64,000 nt of DNA from Streptomyces sp. YS415. GTDB lineage: Bacteria; Actinomycetota; Actinomycetes; Streptomycetales; Streptomycetaceae. Location of the stretch: NCBI RefSeq assembly GCF_023544665.1, contig NZ_JAMJFL010000009.1, positions 124,001-188,000 of the forward strand, given 5' to 3'. Under the pieces are notes generated by a model. The model saw nothing but the letters and a program-made list of their open reading frames with translations, was not told the origin of the DNA and searched no databases. Every line of letters begins with the position of its first letter. The stretch's first letter is position 1. The translations under genes and the position numbers were made by a program. Positions 37,340 through 46,499 of this stretch are shown piece after piece.

Positions 37340-38461
37340 TCAGCGGCGCGACATGTAGATGTCGAGCGCCTTGTGGAGCAGCTTGTTCAGCGGGAAGTCC
37401 CACTCGCCGAGGTATTCGGCGGCCTGGCCGCCGGTGCCCACCTTGAACTGGATCAGGCCGAAGAGGTGATCGGACTCGTCCAGCGAGTCGGAGATGCCCC
37501 GCAGGTCGTAGACGGTCGCGCCGAGCGCGTAGGCGTCGCGCAGCATCCGCCACTGCATCGCGTTCGAGGGCCGGACCTCGCGGCCGATGTTGTCGGAGGC
37601 GCCGTAGGAGTACCAGACGTGCCCGCCGACCACCAGCATCGTCGCGGCGGCCAGGTTCACCCCGTTGTGCCGGGCGAAGTACAGCCGCATGCGGTTGGGG
37701 TCCTCGGTGTTGAGGGCCGTCCACATGCGCTGGAAGTACCCCAGCGGGCGGGGCCGGAAGTGGTCGCGCACGGCCGTGATCTCGTACAGCCGCTGCCATT
37801 CCTCGAGGTCGTGGTAGCCGCCCTGGACGACCTCGACGCCCGCCTTCTCGGCCTTCTTGATGTTGCGGCGCCACAACTGGTTGAAGTTCTTGTGGACCTC
37901 TTCCAGGGAGCGGTTCGCCAGCGGCACCTGGTAGACGTAGCGCGGCTGGACGTCGCCGAAGCCGGCTCCGCCGTCCTCACCCTGCTGCCAGCCCATACGG
38001 CGCAGCTTGTCGGCGACCTCGAAGGCGCGCGGCTCGATGAAGTCGGCCTCGATGTCACGCAGCCGCTTCACGTCGGGGTTCTGGATGCCCTGCTTGATGG
38101 AGGGCGCCTCCCAGCGCCGGATGATCACCGGCGGGCCCATCTTCACGGAGAAGGCGCCCTGCTGCTTCAGGTGCGCGAGCATCGGCTCCAGCCAGTCGGT
38201 CAGGTTCGGCGCGAACCAGTTGATGACCGGGCCCTCGGGCAGATAGGCGAGGTAGCGCTTGATCTTGGGCAGCTGGCGGTAGAGCACCAGGCCCGCGCCG
38301 ACCATCTCACCGGTCCGGTCGTCGAACCACCCGAGGTTCTCGGAGCGCCACTCCGCCTTGACATCGGCCCAGGCCGGAACCTGCATGTGGCTCGCCGACG
38401 GCAGGCTCTGGATGTATGCCAGATGCTGCTCGCGACTGATCGTCCTCAGGGTCAGGCTCAT
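37340..38461 (-). CDS. femX: FemX-like peptidoglycan aminoacyltransferase
   Basis: 373 residues. FemABX family proteins add interpeptide bridge residues (glycine in Streptomyces) to lipid II using aminoacyl-tRNA. The pattern of two GNAT-like subdomains is visible, with PVIRR, then KNFNQLWRRNIKKAEKAGVEVV in the first half and RLYFARHNGVNLAAATMLVVGG and YDLRGISDSLDESDHLFGL in the second. The length is typical. ATG at 38461. It is upstream of the racemase-fold gene, forming a two-gene unit. Confidence 0.9.
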   Translation of the reverse strand: MSLTLRTISREQHLAYIQSLPSASHMQVPAWADVKAEWRSENLGWFDDRTGEMVGAGLVLYRQLPKIKRYLAYLPEGPVINWFAPNLTDWLEPMLAHLKQQGAFSVKMGPPVIIRRWEAPSIKQGIQNPDVKRLRDIEADFIEPRAFEVADKLRRMGWQQGEDGGAGFGDVQPRYVYQVPLANRSLEEVHKNFNQLWRRNIKKAEKAGVEVVQGGYHDLEEWQRLYEITAVRDHFRPRPLGYFQRMWTALNTEDPNRMRLYFARHNGVNLAAATMLVVGGHVWYSYGASDNIGREVRPSNAMQWRMLRDAYALGATVYDLRGISDSLDESDHLFGLIQFKVGTGGQAAEYLGEWDFPLNKLLHKALDIYMSRR

Positions 38462-38634
38462 TCGGGGCGCTCCTCGGGCTGGTGTGTCCCCATGGGTTCA
38501 GGGGCTCCGGCTCTCGCGCCGAAGCCTACTGCGCCTCGTGAGCGGCCTGACTGGGCGTACGGCAGCTTCGCCCCGGCTTTTGGGCCACCGGGGCGATCGC
38601 CGGCGCTGTCGGAGGGCTGTGAGGGTCCCTGGCG

Positions 38635-38949
38635 TCAGCCCACGACCCCGCCGAAGAGACCACCGTGCGCCATGCCCAAGAAGAAGCCGATGCTCGCGGC
38701 GCCCAGTCCCAGGATCAGGCCGAAGCGCTCACGTGTCGTCTCCGACACCCACTGGCCGTAGGCGCCGGTGGCGATCCCCAGCAGGCCGGTCCAGGAGCTG
38801 AGCAGGTGCAGGTCGTGGAACATCGCCGAGACGAAAGACGTGAGGCCCAGCACCAGGGTCACCGCGAGCAGGGCGTCCTGGAGAGGGTGGGGCTTTCCGT
38901 CCGTGGCGAAGAGGCCTCCGACGGTGTTGGGTCGCATTGCTTGTGCCAT
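38635..38949 (-). CDS. Small membrane protein, unrecognised
   Basis: 104 residues from ATG 38949 with AGGAGG upstream. Three hydrophobic segments: DALLAVTLVLGLTSFVSAMF, TGLLGIATGAYGQWV and FGLILGLGAASIGFFLGMAHGGLFGGVVG region. No catalytic motif. It is conserved in position beside femX and divergent from rpsF. Function unknown. Confidence 0.8.
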   Translation of the reverse strand: MAQAMRPNTVGGLFATDGKPHPLQDALLAVTLVLGLTSFVSAMFHDLHLLSSWTGLLGIATGAYGQWVSETTRERFGLILGLGAASIGFFLGMAHGGLFGGVVG

Positions 38950-39030
38950 AAGGCACCTCCTGCGGAAGGCGGCGCATCGTAGCGCCATACACACCCGATG
39001 TATTCAGATTGTGGGCGCTCACGGCCGGAT

Positions 39031-39060
39031 TTCAACCGGAAGCGGGTGTGCGGGTAGTCT
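39031..39060 (+). promoter_or_regulatory. rpsF promoter
   Basis: -35 TTCAAC (39031-39036), 18-base spacer, -10 TAGTCT (39055-39060); start near 39067 gives a ~147-base leader. Confidence 0.5.
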
Positions 39061-39167
39061 GTAGCGTCTGCACCGATGTCTGCCCATGTCACCGCCGGGA
39101 CTCCTGAGAGGGACCCCGATTGTCAGTGGCGGCGGATACCGTTGCGTACGCATCAACAACCCTCCTG

Positions 39168-39184
39168 CCACGGAACGACCGTGG
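39168..39184 (+). promoter_or_regulatory. Hairpin in the rpsF leader
   Basis: Arms CCACGG and CCGTGG around AACGA, 11 bases before the rpsF ribosome site. It could be part of an S6-S18 autoregulatory leader, but the conserved motif is not certain. Confidence 0.35.
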
Positions 39185-39213
39185 CCGCTGAGTCCAAAGG
39201 AGGTGGGTTCCAC

Positions 39214-39504
39214 ATGCGTCACTACGAGGTGATGGTCATCCTCGACCCCGATCTGGAGGAGCGCGCTGTCGCCCCCCTGATCGAGAACTTCCTCTCCGTC
39301 GTCCGTGAGGGCAACGGAAAGGTCGAGAAGGTCGACACCTGGGGCCGTCGTCGTCTCGCGTACGAGATCAAGAAGAAGCCCGAGGGCATCTACTCGGTCA
39401 TCGACCTGCAGGCCGAGCCTGCGGTCGTCAAGGAGCTCGACCGCCAGATGAACCTGAACGAGTCGGTCCTCCGGACCAAGGTCCTCCGTCCCGAGACCCA
39501 CTGA
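39214..39504 (+). CDS. rpsF: 30S ribosomal protein S6
   Basis: 96 residues, [17 protein letters not shown] to [11 protein letters not shown]. The S6 ferredoxin-like fold binds S18 on the platform of the 30S subunit. The ATG at 39214 follows AAAGGAGG; an upstream in-frame start at 39076 is rejected. It is first in the rpsF-ssb-rpsR-rplI operon. Confidence 0.97.
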   Translation: MRHYEVMVILDPDLEERAVAPLIENFLSVVREGNGKVEKVDTWGRRRLAYEIKKKPEGIYSVIDLQAEPAVVKELDRQMNLNESVLRTKVLRPETH

Positions 39505-39578
39505 GCTCCGCTCAGTTGATCTCGGGTTCCGAGTAGCAGCACTAGCAGCCAGCAGCAAACCCGCCGAGAGGTTCCCCC

Positions 39579-40178
39579 ATGGCAGGCGAGACCGTCATCA
39601 CGGTCGTCGGCAATCTTGTCGACGACCCCGAGCTGCGCTTCACCCCTTCCGGTGCGGCGGTCGCGAAGTTCCGTGTCGCGTCCACTCCCCGCACCTTCGA
39701 CCGTCAGACCAATGAGTGGAAGGACGGCGAAAGCCTGTTCCTGACCTGCTCGGTCTGGCGTCAGGCGGCGGAGAACGTCGCCGAGTCGCTCCAGCGAGGC
39801 ATGCGCGTCATCGTGCAGGGCCGGCTGAAGCAGCGGTCCTACGAGGACCGTGAGGGCGTCAAGCGCACGGTCTACGAACTGGACGTCGAGGAAGTCGGCG
39901 CCAGCCTGCGCAACGCCACGGCCAAGGTCACCAAGACCGCCGGCCGCAGTGGCCAGCAGGGCGGTGGCTTCGGTGGCGGTGGCGGCGGCGCCCAGGGTGG
40001 CGGCGGCTGGGGCGGTGGCCCCGGCGGCGGTCAGCAGGGTGGCGGCGCTCCCGCCGACGACCCGTGGGCGACCGGCGCTCCCGCCGGTGGCCAGCAGGGC
40101 GGCGGCGGTGGCGGTGGCTGGGGTGGAAACTCCGGCGGCGGCGCTGGCGGCGGCTACTCGGACGAGCCCCCCTTCTAG
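39579..40178 (+). CDS. ssb: Single-stranded DNA-binding protein
   Basis: 199 residues. The OB-fold (1-~110, [23 protein letters not shown]) binds ssDNA. A Gly-rich linker (~125-190) and the conserved acidic tip DEPPF, which recruits replication and repair proteins, follow. It is the main essential SSB, given its ribosomal operon. ATG at 39579. Confidence 0.97.
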   Translation: MAGETVITVVGNLVDDPELRFTPSGAAVAKFRVASTPRTFDRQTNEWKDGESLFLTCSVWRQAAENVAESLQRGMRVIVQGRLKQRSYEDREGVKRTVYELDVEEVGASLRNATAKVTKTAGRSGQQGGGFGGGGGGAQGGGGWGGGPGGGQQGGGAPADDPWATGAPAGGQQGGGGGGGWGGNSGGGAGGGYSDEPPF

Positions 40179-40235
40179 GCCCTCGGGCCAAGGGTGGGCC
40201 GTACCCCCACTTCTTGATCACACAGGAGATACACC

Positions 40236-40472
40236 ATGGCGAAGCCGCCTGTGCGCAAGCCGAAGAAGAAGGTCTGCGCTTTCTGCAAGGACAAGGTCAC
40301 GTACGTGGACTACAAGGACACGAACATGCTGCGGAAGTTCATTTCCGACCGCGGCAAGATCCGTGCCCGCCGCGTGACCGGCAACTGCACGCAGCACCAG
40401 CGTGACGTCGCCACGGCTGTGAAGAACAGCCGTGAGATGGCGCTGCTGCCCTACACCTCCACCGCGCGATAA
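40236..40472 (+). CDS. rpsR: 30S ribosomal protein S18
   Basis: 78 residues. It has a zinc-type arrangement C14-x2-C17 and C51-x2-H54, so it is a C+ form. The core [25 protein letters not shown] is S18. ATG at 40236 with GGAG upstream. Streptomyces often carry a second, zinc-free copy elsewhere; that is not in this window. Confidence 0.97.
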   Translation: MAKPPVRKPKKKVCAFCKDKVTYVDYKDTNMLRKFISDRGKIRARRVTGNCTQHQRDVATAVKNSREMALLPYTSTAR

Positions 40473-40490
40473 GGGAAGGGTGACCGACTA

Positions 40491-40937
40491 ATGAAGATCA
40501 TCCTCACCCACGAGGTCTCCGGCCTCGGTGCCGCGGGCGACGTCGTCGACGTCAAGGACGGTTACGCTCGCAACTACCTGATCCCGCGGAACTTCGCGAT
40601 CCGTTGGACCAAGGGTGGCGAGAAGGACGTCGAGCAGATCCGTCGTGCTCGCAAGATCCACGAGATCCAGACCATCGAGCAGGCCAACGCTGTGAAGGCC
40701 CAGCTCGAGGGTGTCAAGGTCCGTCTGGCCGTCCGCTCCGGCGACGCCGGTCGTCTCTTCGGTTCCGTCACCCCGGCCGACATCGCTTCCGCGATCAAGG
40801 CTTCCGGTGGCCCCGAGGTCGACAAGCGCCGCATCGAGCTCGGTTCGCCGATCAAGACCCTGGGCGCTCACGAGACGTCCGTGCGTCTGCACCCCGAGGT
40901 TGCCGCCAAGGTCAACATCGAGGTCGTCGCGGCCTGA
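40491..40937 (+). CDS. rplI: 50S ribosomal protein L9
   Basis: 148 residues with the L9 N-domain ([33 protein letters not shown]) and the long central helix. ATG at 40491, 18 bases after rpsR. It is last of the operon; a bidirectional terminator follows. Confidence 0.97.
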   Translation: MKIILTHEVSGLGAAGDVVDVKDGYARNYLIPRNFAIRWTKGGEKDVEQIRRARKIHEIQTIEQANAVKAQLEGVKVRLAVRSGDAGRLFGSVTPADIASAIKASGGPEVDKRRIELGSPIKTLGAHETSVRLHPEVAAKVNIEVVAA

Positions 40938-40964
40938 TCGCCGCGCTCGGCTCGAAGAGCTGAG

Positions 40965-40999
40965 AGAAGGGGCCGCGCCCATGGGGTGCGGCCCCTTCT
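40965..40999. terminator. Terminator after rplI
   Basis: Arms AGAAGGGGCCGC and GCGGCCCCTTCT, followed by TCG. Two parS sites lie 70-100 bases downstream. Confidence 0.85.
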
Positions 41000-41070
41000 T
41001 CGTGCCTGTTGCTTTGGTGTGGCTGTCGTAGCGGGGGTCGGGTCCTTGCTGTCGGCGAGGGCTCGGCCAT

Positions 41071-41084
41071 GTTTCACGTGAAAC
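41071..41084. other. parS site 9a (perfect)
   Basis: GTTTCACGTGAAAC in the convergent rplI-MATE gap; flanks T..G. Confidence 0.95.
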
Positions 41085-41088
41085 GTCG

Positions 41089-41102
41089 GTTTCACGTGAA
41101 AC
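41089..41102. other. parS site 9b (perfect)
   Basis: GTTTCACGTGAAAC, only 4 bases after site 9a (centres 18 bp apart), ending three bases before the MATE stop at 41105. Confidence 0.95.
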
Positions 41103-41104
41103 AG

Positions 41105-42442
41105 TCAGCGCGTCGCGCCCGTGACGATCCATCGGCCGGAGCGGGCGCGGAGCCAGAGGGTCACCATCCGGACCGTCATCATCAGAGTCATCGCTCCCCA
41201 GACCGCGGTCAGTCCACCGCCGAGAACGGGAACGAGCAGGGCGACCGGAGTGAAGACGGCGAGGGTGACCACCATGGCCCACGCCAGATACGGGCCGTCG
41301 CCCGCACCCATCAGTACGCCGTCCAGGACGAAGACCACGCCGCAGATCGGTTGTGAGAGCGCCACCATGAGCAGCGCCGGCAGCGCGGTGTCCTGCACGA
41401 CCGAGTCGCTCGTGAAGAGCGGCAGGAACACGGGCCGCGCGAGCACCACGAGCAGGGCCAGGACCACACCGGCGGCGATGCCCCACTCGACCATGCGGCG
41501 ACAGGCGGCGCGGGCGCCGTCGGCGTCGCCCGCACCGAGGTAGCGGCCGATGATCGCCTGGCCCGCGATGGCTATCGCGTCCAGCGCGAAGGCCAGCAGG
41601 CTCCACAGGGACAGGATGATCTGGTGGGCCGCGATGTCGGAGTCCCCGAGGCGGGCGGTGACCGCGGTGGCGATCAACAGGATGGCGCGCAGCGAGAGCG
41701 TCCGCACCAGGAGCGGTACACCGGCCTGGGCGCAGGCCCTGATTCCGGCCGCGTCGGGACGCAGGGAGGCATGGTGCTTGCGGGCTCCGCGGACGACGAC
41801 CACGAGATAGGCGGCGGCCATGCCGCACTGGGCGATGACGGTGCCCCAGGCGGATCCGGCGATCCCGAGGTCGGCGCCGTAGACGAGGCCGACGTTGAGG
41901 ACGGCGTTGGCGATGAAGCCGGCGAGGGCGACATAGAGGGGTGTCCGGGTGTCCTGGAGTCCGCGCAGGACACCGGTGGCGGCGAGGACGACGAGCATCG
42001 CCGGTATGCCGAGGGCGGAGATCCGGAGATAGGTGGTCGCGTACGGGGCTGCTGTGTCGGAGGCGCCGAAGAGTTCCACGAGGAACGGCGCTGTGGGCAG
42101 GACGACCGCGATGACCGCAGCGCCGAGGAGGAGGGCGAGCCAGATGCCGTCCATGCCCTGGCGGATGGCGGACTGAAGATCACCGGCGCCGACGCGTCGG
42201 GCGACGGCCGCGGTGGTGGCGTAGGCCAGGAAGACGAAGACGCTCACGGCGGTCATCAGGAGCGCGGAGGCGACGCCGAGGCCGGCGAGTTGCGCGGTGC
42301 CGAGGTGGCCGACGATGGCGCTGTCGGCCATGACGAAGAGGGGCTCGGCGACCAGTGCGCCGAAGGCCGGGACGGCCAGCGCGATGATCTCTCGATCGTG
42401 CCGGCGGCGGATGGCCTTGGGGGTCGGAGGAGCCTGTGTCAT
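41105..42442 (-). CDS. MATE-family efflux transporter
   Basis: 445 residues, about 12 membrane helices in two related halves. Typical MATE segments are FVMADSAIVGHLGTAQLAGLGV and, in the second half, AIAIAGQAIIGRYLGAGD. It would export cationic or drug substrates with H+ or Na+. ATG 42442 is chosen, though no ribosome site is clear; TTG 42451 and GTG 42448 are in frame, and the transcript may be leaderless. Its upstream region is the DnaA-box cluster. Confidence 0.9.
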   Translation of the reverse strand: MTQAPPTPKAIRRRHDREIIALAVPAFGALVAEPLFVMADSAIVGHLGTAQLAGLGVASALLMTAVSVFVFLAYATTAAVARRVGAGDLQSAIRQGMDGIWLALLLGAAVIAVVLPTAPFLVELFGASDTAAPYATTYLRISALGIPAMLVVLAATGVLRGLQDTRTPLYVALAGFIANAVLNVGLVYGADLGIAGSAWGTVIAQCGMAAAYLVVVVRGARKHHASLRPDAAGIRACAQAGVPLLVRTLSLRAILLIATAVTARLGDSDIAAHQIILSLWSLLAFALDAIAIAGQAIIGRYLGAGDADGARAACRRMVEWGIAAGVVLALLVVLARPVFLPLFTSDSVVQDTALPALLMVALSQPICGVVFVLDGVLMGAGDGPYLAWAMVVTLAVFTPVALLVPVLGGGLTAVWGAMTLMMTVRMVTLWLRARSGRWIVTGATR

Positions 42443-42901
42443 GAGCACCAATCTAATCGTCCACAGGTAAGAGATGCAATGGATGAGTGACCCTTACTGT
42501 TCGTCTCACACCGTGTGCTCTCGCGCACCGTTCGAAGTGATCTTGCGCCGACTGGGAATCTTTTTCTTCTGCACAGCCGGTGGACGGGAAAGGTGCAGGT
42601 CAGGCCGGGTGATTCAGAAAGCGGGTCGGCTTGTTCACAGGGCTGTCCACCGGGTCGTGCACAGGTTTTGCGGAGTTCTCCACAGCATCCGGGCCGTCGT
42701 CCACATGGCCTGTGGATAACCAGATTGGCTGACGGTGCTGCGGGGCCTACCGTGGTCCGGCGCCCGCTCCGTCCGTCGGTCGAGAAAACGAGACAAAACC
42801 GACGAGCCAGAACCGGAGTTGGGCGTCTTATTTGTCAGTGGCGTGCCGTAGAAATGAGAGGCACGCGAGGGTCCGCTCGGCGGACGGGAGGAGGTGGCTC
42901 G
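42443..42901. other. Intergenic region between MATE gene and dnaB
   Basis: A 459-base divergent gap holding the DnaA-box cluster (42457-42719). The dnaB-proximal 180 bases carry no box and probably the dnaB promoter and ribosome site. A frame from 42515 runs into dnaB but its codons are not used. Confidence 0.6.
42457..42719. promoter_or_regulatory. Cluster of DnaA boxes upstream of dnaB
   Basis: Boxes: 42457 TCGTCCACA, 42631 TTGTTCACA, 42676 TTCTCCACA, 42697 TCGTCCACA (+), each 8 of 9, and 42711 TGTGGATAA (-), a perfect E. coli-type box. Weaker 7-of-9: 42567, 42579 (-), 42643, 42655. Four strong ones fall in 89 bases. Confidence 0.75.
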
Positions 42902-44380
42902 GTGAGTATTTCCGAGCCCTTGGACGACCCGTGGGCCGACAGTGGGCCCAGTGATCGTCTGCCTGCCTCCCGGCGCCGCAGCGACGGGGGCCGGGGCCGG
43001 GACGAGCAGCACGACCGCGGCCGGGAGAGCGGCGAGTGGGACGGCGGCGGTTCGGCCTTCGAGCGGGTGCCGCCCCAGGACCTGGACGCCGAGCAGTCCG
43101 TCCTCGGCGGCATGCTCCTGTCCAAGGACGCCATCGCGGATGTCGTCGAGGTCCTCAAGGGCCATGACTTCTACAAGCCCGCGCACGAGACGATCTTCCA
43201 GGCGATCCTGGACATCTACGCCAAGGGCGAGCCGGCCGACCCCATCACCATCGCCGCCGAGCTCACCAAGCGCGGCGAGATCAACAAGGTCGGCGGCGCC
43301 TCGTATCTGCACACCCTCGTCCAGACGGTGCCGACGGCGGCGAACGCCGAGTACTACGCGGAGATCGTCCACGAGCGCGCCGTCCTGCGCCGCCTGGTGG
43401 AGGCCGGAACCCGCATCACCCAGATGGGATACGCGGCCGACGACGACGTCGACGAGATCGTCAACCGCGCCCAGGCGGAGATCTACGCCGTCACCGAGCA
43501 GCGCACCAGCGAGGACTATCTGCCGCTCGGCGACATCATGGAGGGCGCGCTCGACGAGATCGAGGCGATCGGCTCGCGGACCGGCGAGATGACCGGTGTG
43601 CCCACCGGGTTCACCGACCTCGACTCGCTCACCAACGGCCTGCACCCGGGCCAGATGATCGTCATCGCGGCCCGTCCCGCCATGGGAAAGTCCACGCTCG
43701 CCCTGGACTTCGCACGGGCGGCGTCGATCAAGCACAACCTCGCGAGCGTCATCTTCTCCCTCGAAATGGGGCGCAACGAGATCGCGATGCGTCTGCTGTC
43801 GGCCGAGGCGCGGGTGGCCCTGCACCACATGCGCTCCGGCACCATGACGGACGAGGACTGGACCCGTCTGGCGCGCCGGATGCCCGAGGTCTCGGCCGCG
43901 CCGCTCTACATCGACGACTCCCCGAACCTGTCGATGATGGAGATCCGCGCCAAGTGCCGCCGGCTGAAGCAGCGCAATGACATCAAGCTCGTGATCATCG
44001 ACTATCTCCAGCTGATGCAGTCCGGTGGCTCCAAGCGCTCCGAAAGCCGTCAGCAGGAGGTCTCGGACATGTCCCGTAACCTCAAGCTGCTGGCCAAGGA
44101 GCTGGAGGTCCCGGTGATCGCGCTCTCCCAGCTCAACCGTGGACCCGAGCAGCGCACCGACAAGAAGCCGATGGTGTCCGACCTGCGTGAGTCCGGTTCC
44201 ATCGAGCAGGACGCCGACATGGTGATCCTGCTGCACCGCGAGGACGCCTACGAGAAGGAGTCCCCGCGCGCGGGCGAGGCGGACATCATCGTGGGCAAGC
44301 ACCGTAACGGTCCGACGGCGACGATCACGGTGGCCTTCCAGGGCCACTACTCCCGCTTCGTCGACATGGCGCAGACCTGA
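42902..44380 (+). CDS. dnaB: Replicative DNA helicase DnaB
   Basis: 492 residues. A Ser/Asp/Arg-rich N-terminus (1-~52) precedes the DnaB N-terminal domain (VPPQDLDAEQSVLGGMLL) and RecA-like motor with Walker A ARPAMGKST (257-265) and LVIIDYLQLM. It unwinds DNA at the fork. GTG 42902 follows GGAGGAGG; the frame upstream to 42515 is not coding. The DciA-like protein at 2.1 kb is the likely loader. No inteins. Confidence 0.97.
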   Translation: MSISEPLDDPWADSGPSDRLPASRRRSDGGRGRDEQHDRGRESGEWDGGGSAFERVPPQDLDAEQSVLGGMLLSKDAIADVVEVLKGHDFYKPAHETIFQAILDIYAKGEPADPITIAAELTKRGEINKVGGASYLHTLVQTVPTAANAEYYAEIVHERAVLRRLVEAGTRITQMGYAADDDVDEIVNRAQAEIYAVTEQRTSEDYLPLGDIMEGALDEIEAIGSRTGEMTGVPTGFTDLDSLTNGLHPGQMIVIAARPAMGKSTLALDFARAASIKHNLASVIFSLEMGRNEIAMRLLSAEARVALHHMRSGTMTDEDWTRLARRMPEVSAAPLYIDDSPNLSMMEIRAKCRRLKQRNDIKLVIIDYLQLMQSGGSKRSESRQQEVSDMSRNLKLLAKELEVPVIALSQLNRGPEQRTDKKPMVSDLRESGSIEQDADMVILLHREDAYEKESPRAGEADIIVGKHRNGPTATITVAFQGHYSRFVDMAQT

Positions 44381-44439
44381 TCCGTCCGCTCCGCGGTTAT
44401 GCGCTCGACTCCCCGGCCCCGGCGGGGTGGACTGGGGGG

Positions 44440-45825
44440 ATGACGACACCTCAGGAAGAGTTGCTGCCCGGGACCCGGCGGGCGCTCTCGCACCGGATCG
44501 CCGTGGCCCAGTCCGAGGGGCGGGCGCCCTCGCTGGTCGCGGCGGTCGTACGGGACGGGCGCGCGGTGTGGCACGGATCCCGGACCTCGGTCGAGGGGCA
44601 CGGTCCCGACGAGAACGTGCAGTACCGGATCGGCTCGATCACCAAGACCTTCACGGCCGTTCTGGTCATGCGGCTGCGCGACGAGGGGCTGCTCGACCTC
44701 GGTGACCCGTTGGAGAAGCACCTGCCGGGGACCGGCGCGGGGGAAGCCACGGTCTCCGAACTGCTCGCCCACACCGGTGGCCTGGCCGCCGAGTCCCCGG
44801 CGCCCTGGTGGGAGCGGACACCCGGCTCGATGCGGCCCGAACTCGCCGATGTACTGGGAGAACAGCCCCTGCTGCATCCCGTGGGCCGGCGCCACCACTA
44901 CTCCAACCCCGGCTACACCTTGCTCGGCGCGCTGGTGGAGAAGCTGCGGGGGGCGCCCTGGGAGGACGTACTGCGCAGTGAGGTGCTCGAACCCCTGGGT
45001 CTGCACCGCACCAGCGGGCGGCCGAAGGCGCCGCACGCGGGCGGCTGGGCGGTGCACCCCTGGGCCGATGTGATGCTGCCGGAGCCCGCGGAGGACCTCG
45101 GGCGGATGGCCCCGGCCGGTCAACTGTGGTCCACCACAGGCGACTTGGCGCGGTTCGCGGCCTTCCTGGTCGACGGGGACGACCAGGTGCTGAGCGCGGC
45201 GAGCGTACGGGAGATGCGGCAACCGGCCGCGCCGGGCGAGTCCGCGGATGTCGCCGAGGGGGCCGCGTACGGACTGGGGCTTCAGATCCAGCACCGGCAC
45301 GGGCGGCTGCTCGCCGGGCACTCGGGGTCGCTGCCGGGCTTCCTGGCGAGCCTCTTCTTCAGCAAGAGCGATGATGTCGCGGCGGTGGTGCTCGCCAACT
45401 GCACCTCCGGTCCGCTGCTCTCCCTGGTCGCCGCGGACCTGATCCGCATCGTCGCCGAGGCGGAGCCGCGGATCCCCGCACCCTGGCGGCCCATGGCCGA
45501 AGTCGATCCGGCCGTACTGGAATTGGCGGGCCAGTGGTATTGGGGGACGCATGCCTTCGCGCTGCGGCTGACGGCCGACGGGCTCGTCTCACTGGAGCCG
45601 CTGTCCGGCAAGGGCCGGCGTTCACGGTTCCGGGCGAACGGTGACGGCACCTGGACCGGGCTCGAGGGCTACTACGCCGGAGAGCTCCTCCAGGCCGTAC
45701 GGCGGCCCGACGGGAGCGTGAGCCATCTCGACCTCGGGTCGTTCGTCTTCACGCGTCAGCCGTACGACGAGGGGGCTCCGGTGCCGGGTGGAGTGGACCC
45801 GGAGGGGTGGCGGGGGATGTCGTAG
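44440..45825 (+). CDS. Serine hydrolase, beta-lactamase/class C-like
   Basis: 461 residues. SxxK is S66-ITK, YxN is Y154-SN and HSG is H294-SG, the three motifs of the beta-lactamase/penicillin-binding superfamily (PF00144). There is no signal peptide or membrane anchor, so it is probably cytoplasmic, and it has a C-terminal beta-barrel-like extension (~360-461). It may be an esterase or D-aminopeptidase; true beta-lactam resistance is unproven. It follows dnaB by 59 bases but is probably separately controlled. Confidence 0.85.
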   Translation: MTTPQEELLPGTRRALSHRIAVAQSEGRAPSLVAAVVRDGRAVWHGSRTSVEGHGPDENVQYRIGSITKTFTAVLVMRLRDEGLLDLGDPLEKHLPGTGAGEATVSELLAHTGGLAAESPAPWWERTPGSMRPELADVLGEQPLLHPVGRRHHYSNPGYTLLGALVEKLRGAPWEDVLRSEVLEPLGLHRTSGRPKAPHAGGWAVHPWADVMLPEPAEDLGRMAPAGQLWSTTGDLARFAAFLVDGDDQVLSAASVREMRQPAAPGESADVAEGAAYGLGLQIQHRHGRLLAGHSGSLPGFLASLFFSKSDDVAAVVLANCTSGPLLSLVAADLIRIVAEAEPRIPAPWRPMAEVDPAVLELAGQWYWGTHAFALRLTADGLVSLEPLSGKGRRSRFRANGDGTWTGLEGYYAGELLQAVRRPDGSVSHLDLGSFVFTRQPYDEGAPVPGGVDPEGWRGMS

Positions 45826-45880
45826 CGGCTGCCGGGGCGAGAGCGTCCGGTCTCGGCCTTGCTTCCCGCAGGCCTTGTCA

Positions 45881-45910
45881 GGGGCCCTGTTTCACGTGAA
45901 ACAGGACCCC
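45881..45910. terminator. 30-bp imperfect palindrome with parS at its centre
   Basis: One mismatch in a stem running GGGGCCCTGTTTCAC to GTGAAACAGGACCCC, in the convergent gap between the serine hydrolase and a GNAT gene. Confidence 0.55.
45889..45902. other. parS site 10 (perfect)
   Basis: GTTTCACGTGAAAC with T..A flanks, centred in the palindrome 45881-45910. Confidence 0.95.
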
Positions 45911-45918
45911 TCGGCCGG

Positions 45919-46371
45919 TCACAGGACGCGTTTGAAGCCCACATGGGAGGCCTCGAAGCCGAGCCGCTCGTAGAAGCGGTGGGCGTCGGTGCGGGAGGCG
46001 TCCGAGGTCAGCTGGACGAGTTGGCAGCCCTGGCGCCGGGATTCGTCGACCGCCCACTCGACGAACCGTGTTCCCAGGCCGCTGCCACGCTCGTCGGCGT
46101 GGATGCGGACGGCCTCGATGATGGAGCGGGTGGCGCCCCTGCGGGAGAGCCCGGGCACGAGCGTGAGCTGGAGGGTTCCGACGACCCGCCCTTCCCGCTC
46201 GGCCACCATCAGCCGCTGGTTCGGATCGTGGCTCAGGCGGTCCAGGGCCGCCATGTAGGGGGTCAGGTCGTCGGGTGATTCACGCTGGGCGCCAAGGGGG
46301 TCGTCGGCGAGCAGGGCGACGATCGCCGGCACGTCGCCCGCGGTGGCGGGGCGTATTTCAAGATCTCCCAT
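45919..46371 (-). CDS. GNAT-family N-acetyltransferase
   Basis: 150 residues. A single GNAT domain with RIHADERGSGLGTRFVEWAV (the acetyl-CoA loop) and FYERLGFEASHVGFKRVL at the end. ATG 46371 is preferred (AGGG eight bases upstream); GTG 46380 is in frame. Substrate unknown. It is divergent from the MFS gene. Confidence 0.85.
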   Translation of the reverse strand: MGDLEIRPATAGDVPAIVALLADDPLGAQRESPDDLTPYMAALDRLSHDPNQRLMVAEREGRVVGTLQLTLVPGLSRRGATRSIIEAVRIHADERGSGLGTRFVEWAVDESRRQGCQLVQLTSDASRTDAHRFYERLGFEASHVGFKRVL

Positions 46372-46499
46372 GGCGCTCACCCTATGGGGAGGGCACCGCC
46401 ACCAGGGAGTGGTTGCCGTCGCTTGCGGATATAGCGCGCGTGCAAGTATTGTTGTGACGCGTAAAGCTCTACTGCAATCTTCTGGGAAGGTGGCTCCCC

